The notes beneath the pieces are model-generated. The model was given only the letters and a program-made list of their open reading frames with translations. It did no database searches and was not told the DNA's origin. Position numbers and translations under genes: made by a program. From an uncultured Ruegeria sp. (GTDB lineage: Bacteria; Pseudomonadota; Alphaproteobacteria; Rhodobacterales; Rhodobacteraceae), in contig NZ_CANMQQ010000008.1 in assembly GCF_947500045.1 (NCBI RefSeq), forward strand, positions 124,001-188,000: a stretch of DNA of 64,000 bases, in the 5' to 3' direction. Below, in pieces: positions 24,828 to 33,163 of the stretch. Each line of letters opens with the position of its first letter. The stretch's first letter is position 1.

Positions 24828-25450
24828 TTTCGGCCTCCTAGTGCTTTGATAAATTCGATGATTGCTTTGAAGAACGGCGCGAATGGGTTGGGCTTTGGAC
24901 CGGGCAAGACGATGTGACTTGCACCACGCGCCAATTCGAGAGAATGCGCCAGAACCTCATCCACGCGGCGCTGCCAGCCTTTGCCGAATGTTGGCCATGT
25001 CTTCAGTCGCTGCATGAACGCGAGACGGCGGGCATTCACCTGCCTGATGACGTCTTTCGGGGCCATCAATCCAACGGCTGCTATTGTCTTCGGCCCTATG
25101 TGTCCGTCTGCAGTTACGCCCACAACTCGCTGAAGGTACTGGATCGCGCGGCGTGGACCGCTATTAACTGCGAAGTCGGCAACGGTGTAATCAACTCCAT
25201 TCGGAAGCATATCGGCCTGTACAGCGTCCCAGTAGAACCGTTTGTAGACTTTCACCGCGTCATCTGTGGTCAAGCGCTTGAGGTCGGTGACATCAACGTC
25301 CCCATCTCCGTCCAGATCCATGCCAAGGCTGCGCAGGGTTCCGATAGTCACGCCCTTGTTTGTTGCGCCGCCCGGATCACGCGGGTGATTAACAAACCCG
25401 CCCTCATGCTTGAGAATGCGACGGATCGCTTCATTTGCATTGGATTTCAT
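24824..25450 (-). CDS. Endolysin, GH108 N-acetylmuramidase with peptidoglycan-binding tail
   Basis: 208 residues. The GH108 catalytic motif is HEGGFVNHPRDPGGATN with catalytic Glu16. A dockerin-like calcium loop (DLDGDGDVDVTDL, about 45-57) is inserted. A PG-binding segment near residue 110 (VGVTADGHIGPKTIAAV) follows. No signal peptide is seen, so it depends on the holin to reach the wall. It cleaves the glycan strand between MurNAc and GlcNAc. Confidence 0.92.
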   Translation of the reverse strand: MKSNANEAIRRILKHEGGFVNHPRDPGGATNKGVTIGTLRSLGMDLDGDGDVDVTDLKRLTTDDAVKVYKRFYWDAVQADMLPNGVDYTVADFAVNSGPRRAIQYLQRVVGVTADGHIGPKTIAAVGLMAPKDVIRQVNARRLAFMQRLKTWPTFGKGWQRRVDEVLAHSLELARGASHIVLPGPKPNPFAPFFKAIIEFIKALGGRK

Positions 25451-25713
25451 GGGGATCGCCTCTGGAAAAGGTTCTTGACGTCTTCGCGCAGCTCTTTCTG
25501 GGAATCTTCAAGCCTTTTGAATGAACTGCGAAACTCATTCATGTCGCGGGCACGCTGATCGTCCCTGTGTTCGAGTGATTTCTGCAAAGACTCGATTTGC
25601 TTCTGATTGGTAAACACACGCCGAACCAGCCAGTAAATACCGCCCAGAAGGCCAACAACAATCCAGGTCACGGCGCTCTGCAATCCGTGATCCAAGGCTT
25701 CCTTGAATGTCAT
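25447..25713 (-). CDS. Membrane-anchored coiled coil, spanin-like
   Basis: 88 residues from the ATG at 25713, with GAGG 8 bp upstream. One membrane helix (about 14-32) is followed by a long charged coiled coil (about 35-85). It overlaps the endolysin start. Topology and position are those of an inner-membrane spanin, but no outer-membrane partner is obvious. Confidence 0.6.
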   Translation of the reverse strand: MTFKEALDHGLQSAVTWIVVGLLGGIYWLVRRVFTNQKQIESLQKSLEHRDDQRARDMNEFRSSFKRLEDSQKELREDVKNLFQRRSP

Positions 25714-25723
25714 TCCCGCCACC

Positions 25724-26404
25724 TCACGTCTTAATGCAGATCATCGCGGCGACGTTGCGCGGGCGGGTTTCGCTTCCACCTGTCGATCCGGATGTTTGGT
25801 CCGCGTTTGATGTGGTTGACCCGACTAAACGTGGCCCGGCTGAAACACTGGACCCTGTGGTTTCGTTTGATACAAAGATATCGTGAGTGTGCGCCTCAAG
25901 CTCATCTGCCTGAGCGCTGCCAATGGTTCGGCCAGAATCCACGCCTCGACCGTTATCCCAGCCTCGAATGAACTCGCCGCGATAGTCTGGCAGGTTAAAG
26001 GTAGTTGAACCGTCACCCGTGCCATAGGTGGTTCCTATCGCCGTAAAGAGCGCTGCATATGTGGTTCTTGAAACGGCAGAACCGTCACACTCCAACCACC
26101 CCGTGGGCGCAGTGGACATAGCAAACGGCATAAGCGCGCCGGTTAGACCTAAGGCGGCAAGAATTTCCCCCGCGTTGCCTACTCCAGACAAGTCAGGGCT
26201 GCCAGAGAACACCGGATCGCCGGAGAATGTCCAGGTGCCAGAGATAGTCCCGTCGAGCGTTCTGCCTACGACCTCAGAGGCAATGTCAGCCATAACCTGC
26301 CGAATAGCGTTGTTGATGTTAGCTGCGGGGCAACTCTCGGCAATGTTGATGCCGTTGACGTCCGTATTATTCCCTGGCGTGGTGTCGTAGTCTCCGATAC
26401 CCAT
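25724..26404 (-). CDS. Tail fibre with phage tail collar domain
   Basis: 226 residues. The collar domain (PF07484 type) spans about 93-150, with APTGWLECDGSAVSRTTY, TFNLPDYRGEFIRGWD and a His-rich ELEAHTHD that in this family can bind metal. The N-terminus is a short virion-attachment region. This is the probable receptor-binding tip, in the place of P22 gene 9. Confidence 0.88.
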   Translation of the reverse strand: MGIGDYDTTPGNNTDVNGINIAESCPAANINNAIRQVMADIASEVVGRTLDGTISGTWTFSGDPVFSGSPDLSGVGNAGEILAALGLTGALMPFAMSTAPTGWLECDGSAVSRTTYAALFTAIGTTYGTGDGSTTFNLPDYRGEFIRGWDNGRGVDSGRTIGSAQADELEAHTHDIFVSNETTGSSVSAGPRLVGSTTSNADQTSGSTGGSETRPRNVAAMICIKT

Positions 26405-26424
26405 AGGGTGCCTCCAAATAGATA

Positions 26425-26447
26425 AAGCCCCGCAAAAAGCGAGGCTT
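26425..26447 (-). terminator. Hairpin between the Tat-signal gene and tail fibre
   Basis: AAGCCCCGC and GCGAGGCTT pair (one C-A mismatch) around an A5 loop on the plus strand. The minus transcript has TTTATCTATTT after the stem, a weak tail. It may attenuate antirepressor-operon transcripts before the tail fibre. Confidence 0.4.
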
Positions 26448-26471
26448 AGTTAGTGTTGTTGATGTTGGTTG

Positions 26472-26717
26472 TTAGATGGTTGCGGCCTGTCTCTTCCACC
26501 AGGCGTCTGCCCACTCGACACCAAGCTCGTCGCAGAGGCATTTTAAAGAATCCTTGTCGACACCACAGTGTGCGTGGGTCAGTGGGACCACCTTTGACAT
26601 GATTGCCTCAAGCGCTTGCTTCGCTGATATTCCGAGCGGTTCTTCGGCGACAGCGCCGGTTACGATTACACCCGCAGCGACAGGCAGTGAGGTTTTCAGG
26701 AATGCGCGGCGTTTCAT
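26472..26717 (-). CDS. Small exported phage protein with twin-arginine signal
   Basis: 81 residues starting MKRRAFLKTSLPVAAGVIV, where RRAFLK fits the Tat consensus and is followed by a hydrophobic core and AVAEE. The mature part is about 55 residues with four Cys/His candidates (HAHCGVD, CLCDELG) that could bind a metal. Its ATG overlaps the antirepressor stop (ATGA). Function unknown. Tat targeting of a phage protein is unusual. Confidence 0.65.
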   Translation of the reverse strand: MKRRAFLKTSLPVAAGVIVTGAVAEEPLGISAKQALEAIMSKVVPLTHAHCGVDKDSLKCLCDELGVEWADAWWKRQAATI

Positions 26718-27469
26718 GCCGCACCTCCGATCCTAAGTTCGTCGGGGATCGTCCTATCAAGCCAAGTTAAGCCCCGAGAGGAAACCACAGTCTGTGGGTA
26801 GACTTTGCCATCTCGTGTGTTCTTGACAGGCACTACTTTGAAGTATCCTCGTGAAATCAGTGTTCCTTTTGGGGTGTTCGCATTCACCCCCTCGGAGAAC
26901 ATGTGCCTCTCGCTTCTAAGGTACTCCAATGCTTTATGGGGCTTTGCGCCTATCTCACGCATAGCCATACGCAGGTTTACATACCCATCGCTTGCCAAAA
27001 AGCTGTCAAATGATTGCGCCTTGGGCTCCAGATTGACGATCTGACACGCTTGCTTCCTGTTTTCCTCAACAAGCGCCGCTTTTTCCGTCTCAGATTGAAT
27101 AACCATCTGCGCAAGCTCAGTCATGGTTGGCAGCTTGGGCGCTCCATATGATCCAGTTTTTCTGATCGTCGGCAGGATTTCATCCATAACCAGATTTTCG
27201 AACTCTTGAGCTTCTGGGCGGTTGGACCGGATGATTAATCGGTAAACATCACCTTCGGGGATGATCTTGGTTTGTGGGTCCATTTCGGGGGGAGTAACGA
27301 ATCGTGACCCCCCTACATGTTGGGCCTTCTTGCAGTGATCCAGCAATGCCTTGCGCGGATTACTGTATCCGAGCGCTAAAGCAACGTCCTTGCCAACGAA
27401 CCAGGGTTCCCCCTCGATTTCGATTACTCGAACGGACTTGTTTTTGAAGTTAAATGGTACTATATTCAT
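26714..27469 (-). CDS. Phage antirepressor (BRO-N plus KilAC)
   Basis: 251 residues from the ATG at 27469, with AAAGG upstream; a longer frame adds 57 residues without similarity. The BRO-N domain (about 1-105) contains GEPWFVGKDVALALGYSNPRKAL. The KilAC/ANT domain (about 150-245) has SDGYVNLRMAMREIG and GYFKVVPVKNT. Antirepressors inactivate the CI-type repressor to induce the prophage. It is transcribed behind the Arc-like gene, as ant is in P22. Confidence 0.9.
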   Translation of the reverse strand: MNIVPFNFKNKSVRVIEIEGEPWFVGKDVALALGYSNPRKALLDHCKKAQHVGGSRFVTPPEMDPQTKIIPEGDVYRLIIRSNRPEAQEFENLVMDEILPTIRKTGSYGAPKLPTMTELAQMVIQSETEKAALVEENRKQACQIVNLEPKAQSFDSFLASDGYVNLRMAMREIGAKPHKALEYLRSERHMFSEGVNANTPKGTLISRGYFKVVPVKNTRDGKVYPQTVVSSRGLTWLDRTIPDELRIGGAA

Positions 27470-27537
27470 CTGGTAAACCTTTCTTACCAAAGTTGGTTTC
27501 AAGAAGGCCACGGGGACGCCAATCCATTCCGTGGCCT

Positions 27538-27699
27538 TTACTTTTGGGTTTCTACGTCTTCCTCCATCTTCTCCTGCAGAGTCAGGCTGACAAATGTGTT
27601 GGCCGAGATGCCCTTCTCGCAGGATTTTACCTCCAACCAACGCTTAACTCCTACTGGCAGACGCACGGTCGTGCGGGCGGTTTCAGTTGCATTAGCCAT
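27538..27699 (-). CDS. Arc-like ribbon-helix-helix repressor
   Basis: 53 residues from the ATG at 27699: ARTTVRLPVGVKRWLEVKSCEKGISANTFVSLTL (written here as family pattern, strand then two helices) is the Arc/MetJ fold. It directly precedes the antirepressor, as arc precedes ant in P22. It presumably limits antirepressor synthesis by binding the operator array just upstream. Confidence 0.8.
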   Translation of the reverse strand: MANATETARTTVRLPVGVKRWLEVKSCEKGISANTFVSLTLQEKMEEDVETQK

Positions 27700-27722
27700 T
27701 TTCGTTCTGTATCTCCTATTTC

Positions 27723-27794
27723 GACGTCTGATAGGCGTCAACTTAATACGGCGTCGGTGCGACGTCAAGAAGAAAGTGACGCCGCATGGACGCC
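27723..27794. promoter_or_regulatory. Array of six GRCGTC half-sites between the divergent repressors
   Basis: GACGTC at 27723, GGCGTC at 27734, GGCGTC at 27750 and GACGTC at 27761 lie on the plus strand; inverted GACGCC copies start at 27778 and 27789. The starts are paired at exactly 11 bp, one helical turn. This is what ribbon-helix-helix dimers bound side by side require. The region must also hold both divergent promoters; TAATAC at 27744 is a -10 candidate for the plus direction. Confidence 0.7.
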
Positions 27795-28190
27795 AAGCTA
27801 AAACGAACCACGCTTCGACTGCCTCAAGCACTCTACGACCGGATAGAGGCCGCCGCCGTTGGTAAGTTGTCGATGAACGCCTTGATCATTGAGACATTAG
27901 AAAAAGCGTTCCCGCCCCCGGTAGACCCAGACGAAGCCGCATTGATTTCCGCTCTTATCGATAGGCTCAACTCGATGGAGCCAGAAAAAGCGAATAAGTT
28001 ACTAGATGGCTTAGAGGACACCATGAAAGACCCAGACGGCTCGCTTGCCGGGCCTGCGTCTCTTTTGCTGGCAATTCTTCGTGGGGTAGCTAGCTCAAAG
28101 AGCGATGACGAAGCCCAGCCCGGCCAGCACAACATTGATGCAGAAGGAGTCAGTCGCCCAGGCGTCCGCAAGGTTGACCTAGACGACTGA
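27786..28190 (+). CDS. Mnt-like ribbon-helix-helix repressor
   Basis: 134 residues. The N-terminal Arc/Mnt fold is LKRTTLRLPQALYDRIEAAA then KLSMNALIIETLEKAF (about 4-42). The rest is helical, followed by a charged linker and could mediate oligomerisation, as in Mnt. It is divergent from the Arc-like gene across the half-site array. It is probably expressed in the lysogen to keep the antirepressor off. Confidence 0.82.
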   Translation: MDAKLKRTTLRLPQALYDRIEAAAVGKLSMNALIIETLEKAFPPPVDPDEAALISALIDRLNSMEPEKANKLLDGLEDTMKDPDGSLAGPASLLLAILRGVASSKSDDEAQPGQHNIDAEGVSRPGVRKVDLDD

Positions 28191-28249
28191 CTCCTTGACA
28201 TTTCAGGGGTGAGTGGATTCACTTACCCGCATTCGGAAAGGGATTTAGA

Positions 28250-28546
28250 ATGCGGAAATTACTCCTATTTTTCTCGACAATTTGGATTGTAGCCGGTTGC
28301 GACAACGAGGAATATTTCATGTCAGTTGCGAGGGATCGGTGTGATGCTTACGGGATAACCGACCAGCATCCACAAAGACCTCAGTGCCTTCAGCATGAGC
28401 GTCAGGCTGCTGAGCAGGCGAATTTGGACAGCGCTGCTGCACTGCTTGCAGGCGGGACCGCCATTCAAAATGCCAGCCAGCCAAATCCGCCGCTAAACTG
28501 TACGTCCACAACAACTGGCGTGTTCACCAACACCAACTGCTATTAA
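28250..28546 (+). CDS. Phage lipoprotein, candidate superinfection exclusion factor
   Basis: 98 residues with a lipoprotein signal: hydrophobic core then VAGC at about residue 17. The mature part has paired cysteines and a C-terminus NCTSTTTGVFTNTNCY. It lies 59 bp behind the Mnt-like gene in the same direction, so it is likely made by the lysogen. Envelope lipoproteins expressed from prophages often block related phages. That role is inferred from context only. Confidence 0.65.
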   Translation: MRKLLLFFSTIWIVAGCDNEEYFMSVARDRCDAYGITDQHPQRPQCLQHERQAAEQANLDSAAALLAGGTAIQNASQPNPPLNCTSTTTGVFTNTNCY

Positions 28547-28585
28547 CGTCTTGATTTTTCCCTCTACAACACCAAGGTTTGATGA

Positions 28586-28771
28586 ATGGACAGCTTGACC
28601 ATTTGGGACATTATCGTCGGTGTATTTTTCGGAAACTTCTTTTTCTGGATGTTCTCAACCGGGTTTAGGATTGCAAGCTCCGATGAGGAGAAAGGCGTCG
28701 AGAGGATCGGAACCTACGCAATGATTGCTGCACCGCTCATCTTTTGTACTCTGTACCTTCTACCACTGTAG
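28586..28771 (+). CDS. Small two-helix membrane protein (SieA-position)
   Basis: 61 residues with hydrophobic segments at about 7-24 and 44-60. It follows the lipoprotein gene and overlaps the 3' end of the ejection-protein gene on the other strand. P22 places its exclusion gene sieA at the equivalent site. No sequence link to SieA is claimed. Confidence 0.5.
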   Translation: MDSLTIWDIIVGVFFGNFFFWMFSTGFRIASSDEEKGVERIGTYAMIAAPLIFCTLYLLPL

Positions 28772-30269
28772 CCGCGTTCGCGCCGCCTCTGCCCGCCATT
28801 CTCGTCAACAGGGTGTCAATTGCATGACGCCGTGCTGCCTCAAGGATGGGATCACTGATTTGAGCGCCAGATGTGACGAGAGCACGAGCAATCTCCGCAT
28901 TTCTCTGCGTTGCCTTCTCGCCGAGTTTTTGCATTGCACTACCGATTACAGGGACGGCTAGTCCGAACTCTTTTAGCGCCAGCATTGCCATCAAACCATT
29001 ACTCTGCGCGCCCTGCCCTATTCCAACCTTACCGGCTTTCTTCAGGGCATTTGATACACCCGTACCGTCTGAAACAGCCTCAAGTGCCTTGATTTCATCC
29101 TCACTGAACATCTTTCGTTTCTTGGGGTTTTTCAGGATTGAGCGCACTTCATTCCTGATGCCATTTTCATATCCCGAAGCCGAACGCCCGGCGCGATACA
29201 TTGCCTCATCAATAACTTCACTACGACGCAACTGACCCCACATCTTACGGGCCATTTCAACTTCGCTGCCAGTATCTGGGGCGGCTGTTTTCAGCACATC
29301 ATCAATGTCATTCACTAAACGACCGCCAACTGAAGACTCCACCCGATTGCTCACGTTTCCAGCAGGGATTTGGGCCTGACGCCTCAGAACATCCAGGTCC
29401 CTGAAACCCATGTTCGGATTCGGATCAGTAGCGGCATCCATAACACGATCCACAGTGCGCGAAGATTGAGGGGTTAGGACTTCATCCATACCCTTACGCA
29501 ACGCTCTGTCCTGAATTCCCGGTGCGGCTTCTGTCAGAGCCTTCCTATCCATATTGGTAACTCTATCAGCCTTCTTGAACAGTTCGTCAGCCTTGGTGCG
29601 CAACTCTTCCAATGAAGGCGCTGACTTCATCATCTGCTTGATTTTACGGCCACGCGCTGCGCGACGGGCGATGTTGCCCATGAGGCTACCAACGATAGGA
29701 ACTCCAATGCCGAAACCGCCGGAGAACGCTGCACCTTTTAATCCTTGAGATTTCCGATCCTCAAATGAACCTTCTCCCTCATTGAATGCATACGTTCCGC
29801 CAGACAGCGCCGCCACACCACCAGCTTTAGCGGTTCTCAGTAAGCCGCTGCCCGTCTTCAGAACTGAAAACGTACCGAGTCCCGGTATAGCCGCTGGAGC
29901 TAACTCGGAGGCTATACCGGCAACGGGGTGTTCTTCTTTGAATTGTTCTTGTTGTCCGCGATAATGGTCGCGACGTTCCTCATAGTCCACACCCGGTAAG
30001 ACACTTTCAACAGCGGCAGACGCTTCATCCCCAACCAACCCTAGGGTCAAGCTTTCGCCTGCCATATTTAACGCAGTGCCGATTTTCTCACCTAGGTTCA
30101 TCGTCGACGGATCGTTGTCACCAAAAATATTATCCTTGATGGTCTGCATCGTGGATTTTGGCTTTGGCGCAGATTCTTTTGCTAGTTGGAGAAAACGCTT
30201 GGCCGCATGGGCGTCACCGGCACTATCGGCCTTCCGGGCCGCACCCATCAACTCTTCATAGGTAGCCAT
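28737..30269 (-). CDS. Internal virion / DNA ejection protein
   Basis: 510 residues, last of the virion cluster. Predicted mostly helical, with a glycine/alanine-rich hydrophobic stretch (about 115-200: APAAIPGLGTF, GGVAALSGGTYAF, GIGVPIVGSLMGNIA) that could insert into membrane, and charged helices on either side. This is the composition and place of P22 gp16/gp20 ejection proteins. It starts one base from the preceding gene. No named domain recognised. Confidence 0.7.
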   Translation of the reverse strand: MATYEELMGAARKADSAGDAHAAKRFLQLAKESAPKPKSTMQTIKDNIFGDNDPSTMNLGEKIGTALNMAGESLTLGLVGDEASAAVESVLPGVDYEERRDHYRGQQEQFKEEHPVAGIASELAPAAIPGLGTFSVLKTGSGLLRTAKAGGVAALSGGTYAFNEGEGSFEDRKSQGLKGAAFSGGFGIGVPIVGSLMGNIARRAARGRKIKQMMKSAPSLEELRTKADELFKKADRVTNMDRKALTEAAPGIQDRALRKGMDEVLTPQSSRTVDRVMDAATDPNPNMGFRDLDVLRRQAQIPAGNVSNRVESSVGGRLVNDIDDVLKTAAPDTGSEVEMARKMWGQLRRSEVIDEAMYRAGRSASGYENGIRNEVRSILKNPKKRKMFSEDEIKALEAVSDGTGVSNALKKAGKVGIGQGAQSNGLMAMLALKEFGLAVPVIGSAMQKLGEKATQRNAEIARALVTSGAQISDPILEAARRHAIDTLLTRMAGRGGANAATVVEGTEYKR

Positions 30270-31825
30270 TAGTTCAGTCCGTACTTCTTGAACAGATCCT
30301 CATCAGAAATGTTCGTGTGGTTCTCACCTAGCTCTACTTGCCGGTACATTTCACGAGCCTCCTCATCGGGAATGCCTTCGTGAATGATGCGGGTATAGAG
30401 CTTCTCTAGGCGGTCGAGGTTGTACTGAATATCTTCAGCGCTCTGGGCCTGCTCTAAGCTACCAAATACCGATTGCAAAAGACGGTTCTCAAACTCAGAA
30501 ACCTGACCAAGTGCGCCGCCAGTTGGTGATGCATCGCGCATAGATTGCAATTTATCAAAGCCGATGTTTGCCTTGATGGTGGTGAGGCGGTTCTTGAGCG
30601 CACCTGCGCGGGTGCTATCTATGTTGGATGCAATGTTTCCGGTGATACCCGTTGCTGGTGAAAGCATAGACTCCCCGGCGATCAGCTCTTTTGCAATGCT
30701 GATTTCATCTAGAACCAAATTAGCAGATGTGGCTTTGGCTTCTGCCGCATTAGCGTCCTCGACGCTTGTATCCTCCGGCCCACCGATGATTGGCACAGCC
30801 GTAGGTATGCCCTGTTCGTTTATCTCCACCTGACCGTTTGCGTCACGCTTATAGACGAAACCGGCTGGCAGTTTGTTGTATGCAGGAACGGGGGCCTGTC
30901 CTGGGTTATTCACGGTGACATTCGTACCGCCCTTTGCAACCTTGAGCGCTTCTCGAAAATCCATGCCGGGGTTTTGCTGCATAATCCATTCTACGTTTTG
31001 ACGTAGCGATGTGGGCTTATCAGCTTCCTGTGGTTTGAACTGCGCAAGAACCATCTGCTTTACAGCATCCGGGACGTTAGGACTCTGTAACACTTCTGCC
31101 GCGCGTTCGGGTGACATATTCGCATACCGGCGTGAACGGCTTTCTTGATGCTCCGGTGCTGGCCTCAGAAAATCTCGAACAATAGTCTGCGCTGCATCGC
31201 TAGCATTCCGGGTGCTGAGAATGGACTGACCCGCACTGCTTTCTGTGCCCTGAAGCTCATGCACCAAGAAATCCAACTGTGTATCAATGTCTGATACGTT
31301 TGAACCTCTTTGCTGTGCGAATTGCTCCAAGGCGACACGGCGGGGCCCCGTCCATTGAGCCAGGCCAAACCCGCCACGCGAACCGGGCACAGTCGGATTA
31401 ATCTCGTTTATCCCGGGATCAAGGTTCGACTCATCCTTGAAGTTGGCAATAAAACCATCTGCTACATGTTCGGGAAGTCCACGGCGCACCAATCCACTGC
31501 GAATTACATCAGAATTCGATTTCCCCAATGCGGTCATCGTGTCGCCTGCGATGGCCTGCTCTGGCGTCTTGGGGGTCGGGACACTGGCCATACTTGGCGG
31601 GTTGAACGGTGTACCCATCATGCCAGTCAGCGCACCTCGCGTAAGCTCCATCCCATGAGCGCGCGCTGCTGCCTCGTCCTTGCGCTTTTTATCAGCCTGA
31701 TTCATGTCGTAAATGGTGCTCATGGTGCCCGCGCCAGAGCCGCCTTTGAACAAATCGCCAAGCCCATGCAGAAGTAACGCAGTTTTTTCGGAGTTCTCCG
31801 GCGCAAACATCTTCGACAACATCAC
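30269..31825 (-). CDS. Virion-associated lysozyme / ejection protein
   Basis: 518 residues. A phage tail lysozyme domain (about 107-225) contains RRGLPEHVADGFIANFKDESNLDP, in which Glu132 is the likely catalytic acid, and GGFGLAQWTG. The remainder is long helical segments. It presumably enters the cell envelope with the DNA and opens peptidoglycan locally. It overlaps both neighbours by a few bases. Confidence 0.85.
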   Translation of the reverse strand: MMLSKMFAPENSEKTALLLHGLGDLFKGGSGAGTMSTIYDMNQADKKRKDEAAARAHGMELTRGALTGMMGTPFNPPSMASVPTPKTPEQAIAGDTMTALGKSNSDVIRSGLVRRGLPEHVADGFIANFKDESNLDPGINEINPTVPGSRGGFGLAQWTGPRRVALEQFAQQRGSNVSDIDTQLDFLVHELQGTESSAGQSILSTRNASDAAQTIVRDFLRPAPEHQESRSRRYANMSPERAAEVLQSPNVPDAVKQMVLAQFKPQEADKPTSLRQNVEWIMQQNPGMDFREALKVAKGGTNVTVNNPGQAPVPAYNKLPAGFVYKRDANGQVEINEQGIPTAVPIIGGPEDTSVEDANAAEAKATSANLVLDEISIAKELIAGESMLSPATGITGNIASNIDSTRAGALKNRLTTIKANIGFDKLQSMRDASPTGGALGQVSEFENRLLQSVFGSLEQAQSAEDIQYNLDRLEKLYTRIIHEGIPDEEAREMYRQVELGENHTNISDEDLFKKYGLN

Positions 31826-32775
31826 GCGACCTCCTGATAGTTCACGATATCAAAGCCGCCGACTTGGAACGCAACAGCGTGTGGAACCTCGTCAGACATG
31901 ACACCAAACCTTTGGGTTTTGTCGCCCCTGTATTTGAAGGCGTAGAGGTTGTTTCCGCCCGGTGTTTCGCCAATCTGAACAATGTCGCGCTTCAGGCGTC
32001 TGTCTGAGGCAAACATAGCTGGAAACAGCAAATTAGTCATAGCCAGACCCTGCAATCCACCGCCGATAATGTCGCCAGCACCAGCGCCGCCTCCGCTCGT
32101 GGTCCCAGTAGAGGTGCCGCCCTGCCCGCCATATCCCAACAACATTTGAGTATAGGCGTTCAAGTCATTCGCTCTTTTATTTCCAGCCTCATAGTGCTGC
32201 GCCATGTCAGCATCTATCTCGCGCTGATTTTGGTCTTGCTCAATCGCACCCACGCCCAACATTTGCTGCATGGGCGTATATCGAGCTGCGTCAATTCCCG
32301 GGGCCATTCCTGCTGCCTGCATTGCGCGGCCTTCCGCCTGATTGAAGGCGTTGTATTCATAAGGAGCCACAGCCTCAGTTGCCGCGCGTCCGACATAATC
32401 CATTGCCTGCCCTGAATTCGCCATGCCCGAACCAGAGAACATACTGACAGCCGCAGGAATTGCTGATCCTAATGCATTGTTCTTTACGCCCTCAAGGCGC
32501 TCACCATAAGCCTCCGGGTTCATCATGCGGTTTAGGGCGCCGCCAGCCCCGTCAATCAGGCTTGTATCGTCTGCGGCCCGCATAATGCCTGCCATGCCCT
32601 GTTGCGTGGCGTCGGACAGATTGGCCACACGGTCGCCGGCATAGGGTTGAGCGCTCATACCCCCAGATTCATAGAGGCTTTCCGCGTCCCGCATAGCCCC
32701 CTTGAGATACGGCTTAGACGGCCCCCAGGGGTCCGACTTTTGCACCGTTGTTTGTTTGTCGCCGCCGCCTGCCAT
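31822..32775 (-). CDS. Virion protein with C-terminal S74-type chaperone domain
   Basis: 317 residues from the ATG at 32775. The first 240 residues are helical and glycine/alanine-rich, like an ejection protein. The end, starting SDRRLKRDIVQIG and including FGVMSDEVPHAV, is the peptidase S74 intramolecular-chaperone fold usually found on tail spikes, where it trimerises the fibre and then cuts itself off. Finding it on this gene in the ejection cluster is notable. Confidence 0.78.
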   Translation of the reverse strand: MAGGGDKQTTVQKSDPWGPSKPYLKGAMRDAESLYESGGMSAQPYAGDRVANLSDATQQGMAGIMRAADDTSLIDGAGGALNRMMNPEAYGERLEGVKNNALGSAIPAAVSMFSGSGMANSGQAMDYVGRAATEAVAPYEYNAFNQAEGRAMQAAGMAPGIDAARYTPMQQMLGVGAIEQDQNQREIDADMAQHYEAGNKRANDLNAYTQMLLGYGGQGGTSTGTTSGGGAGAGDIIGGGLQGLAMTNLLFPAMFASDRRLKRDIVQIGETPGGNNLYAFKYRGDKTQRFGVMSDEVPHAVAFQVGGFDIVNYQEVA

Positions 32776-32776
32776 T

Positions 32777-33163
32777 CTACAACTCCAACATATAGTTGCG
32801 CTCGATTTCCCTATAACCAAGCGGTTTTCCAAAGCGCTCCCAGCCGCGCCGTCCTGTTACGAATATTCTTTTCTTTCCGAGGCTTATTGCCCACGTCCTG
32901 ATTTCCTGCTCAAGATCCGATTGCCATTCTCTTGCACGAACACCAGCGCAGAAATCTATGTTCACGCTACTCAGCCCAATTGAAGTCATGCACACGGCCT
33001 GGAAATCACCAGCAACCCAAACCTGACGGTCGCGTTCCATGATATCTTGAAACAGTGTTTTGACCGTGAACCTGCCTCGCGATATGGATGCAAATTTCTC
33101 AATGAAGGGCTTCAGACTATCCAGCAAGCTTGGGATTTCTGCGGCTGGAACGCCCCTAATCAT
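32777..33163 (-). CDS. GNAT-like small phage protein
   Basis: 128 residues ending GKKRIFVTGRRGWERFGKPLGYREIERNYMLEL (given as pattern), the acetyltransferase-like ending common to a small protein of N4-gp56-capsid podoviruses. The catalytic status is uncertain. It overlaps the upstream gene and ends one base before the next ATG. Confidence 0.65.
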   Translation of the reverse strand: MIRGVPAAEIPSLLDSLKPFIEKFASISRGRFTVKTLFQDIMERDRQVWVAGDFQAVCMTSIGLSSVNIDFCAGVRAREWQSDLEQEIRTWAISLGKKRIFVTGRRGWERFGKPLGYREIERNYMLEL

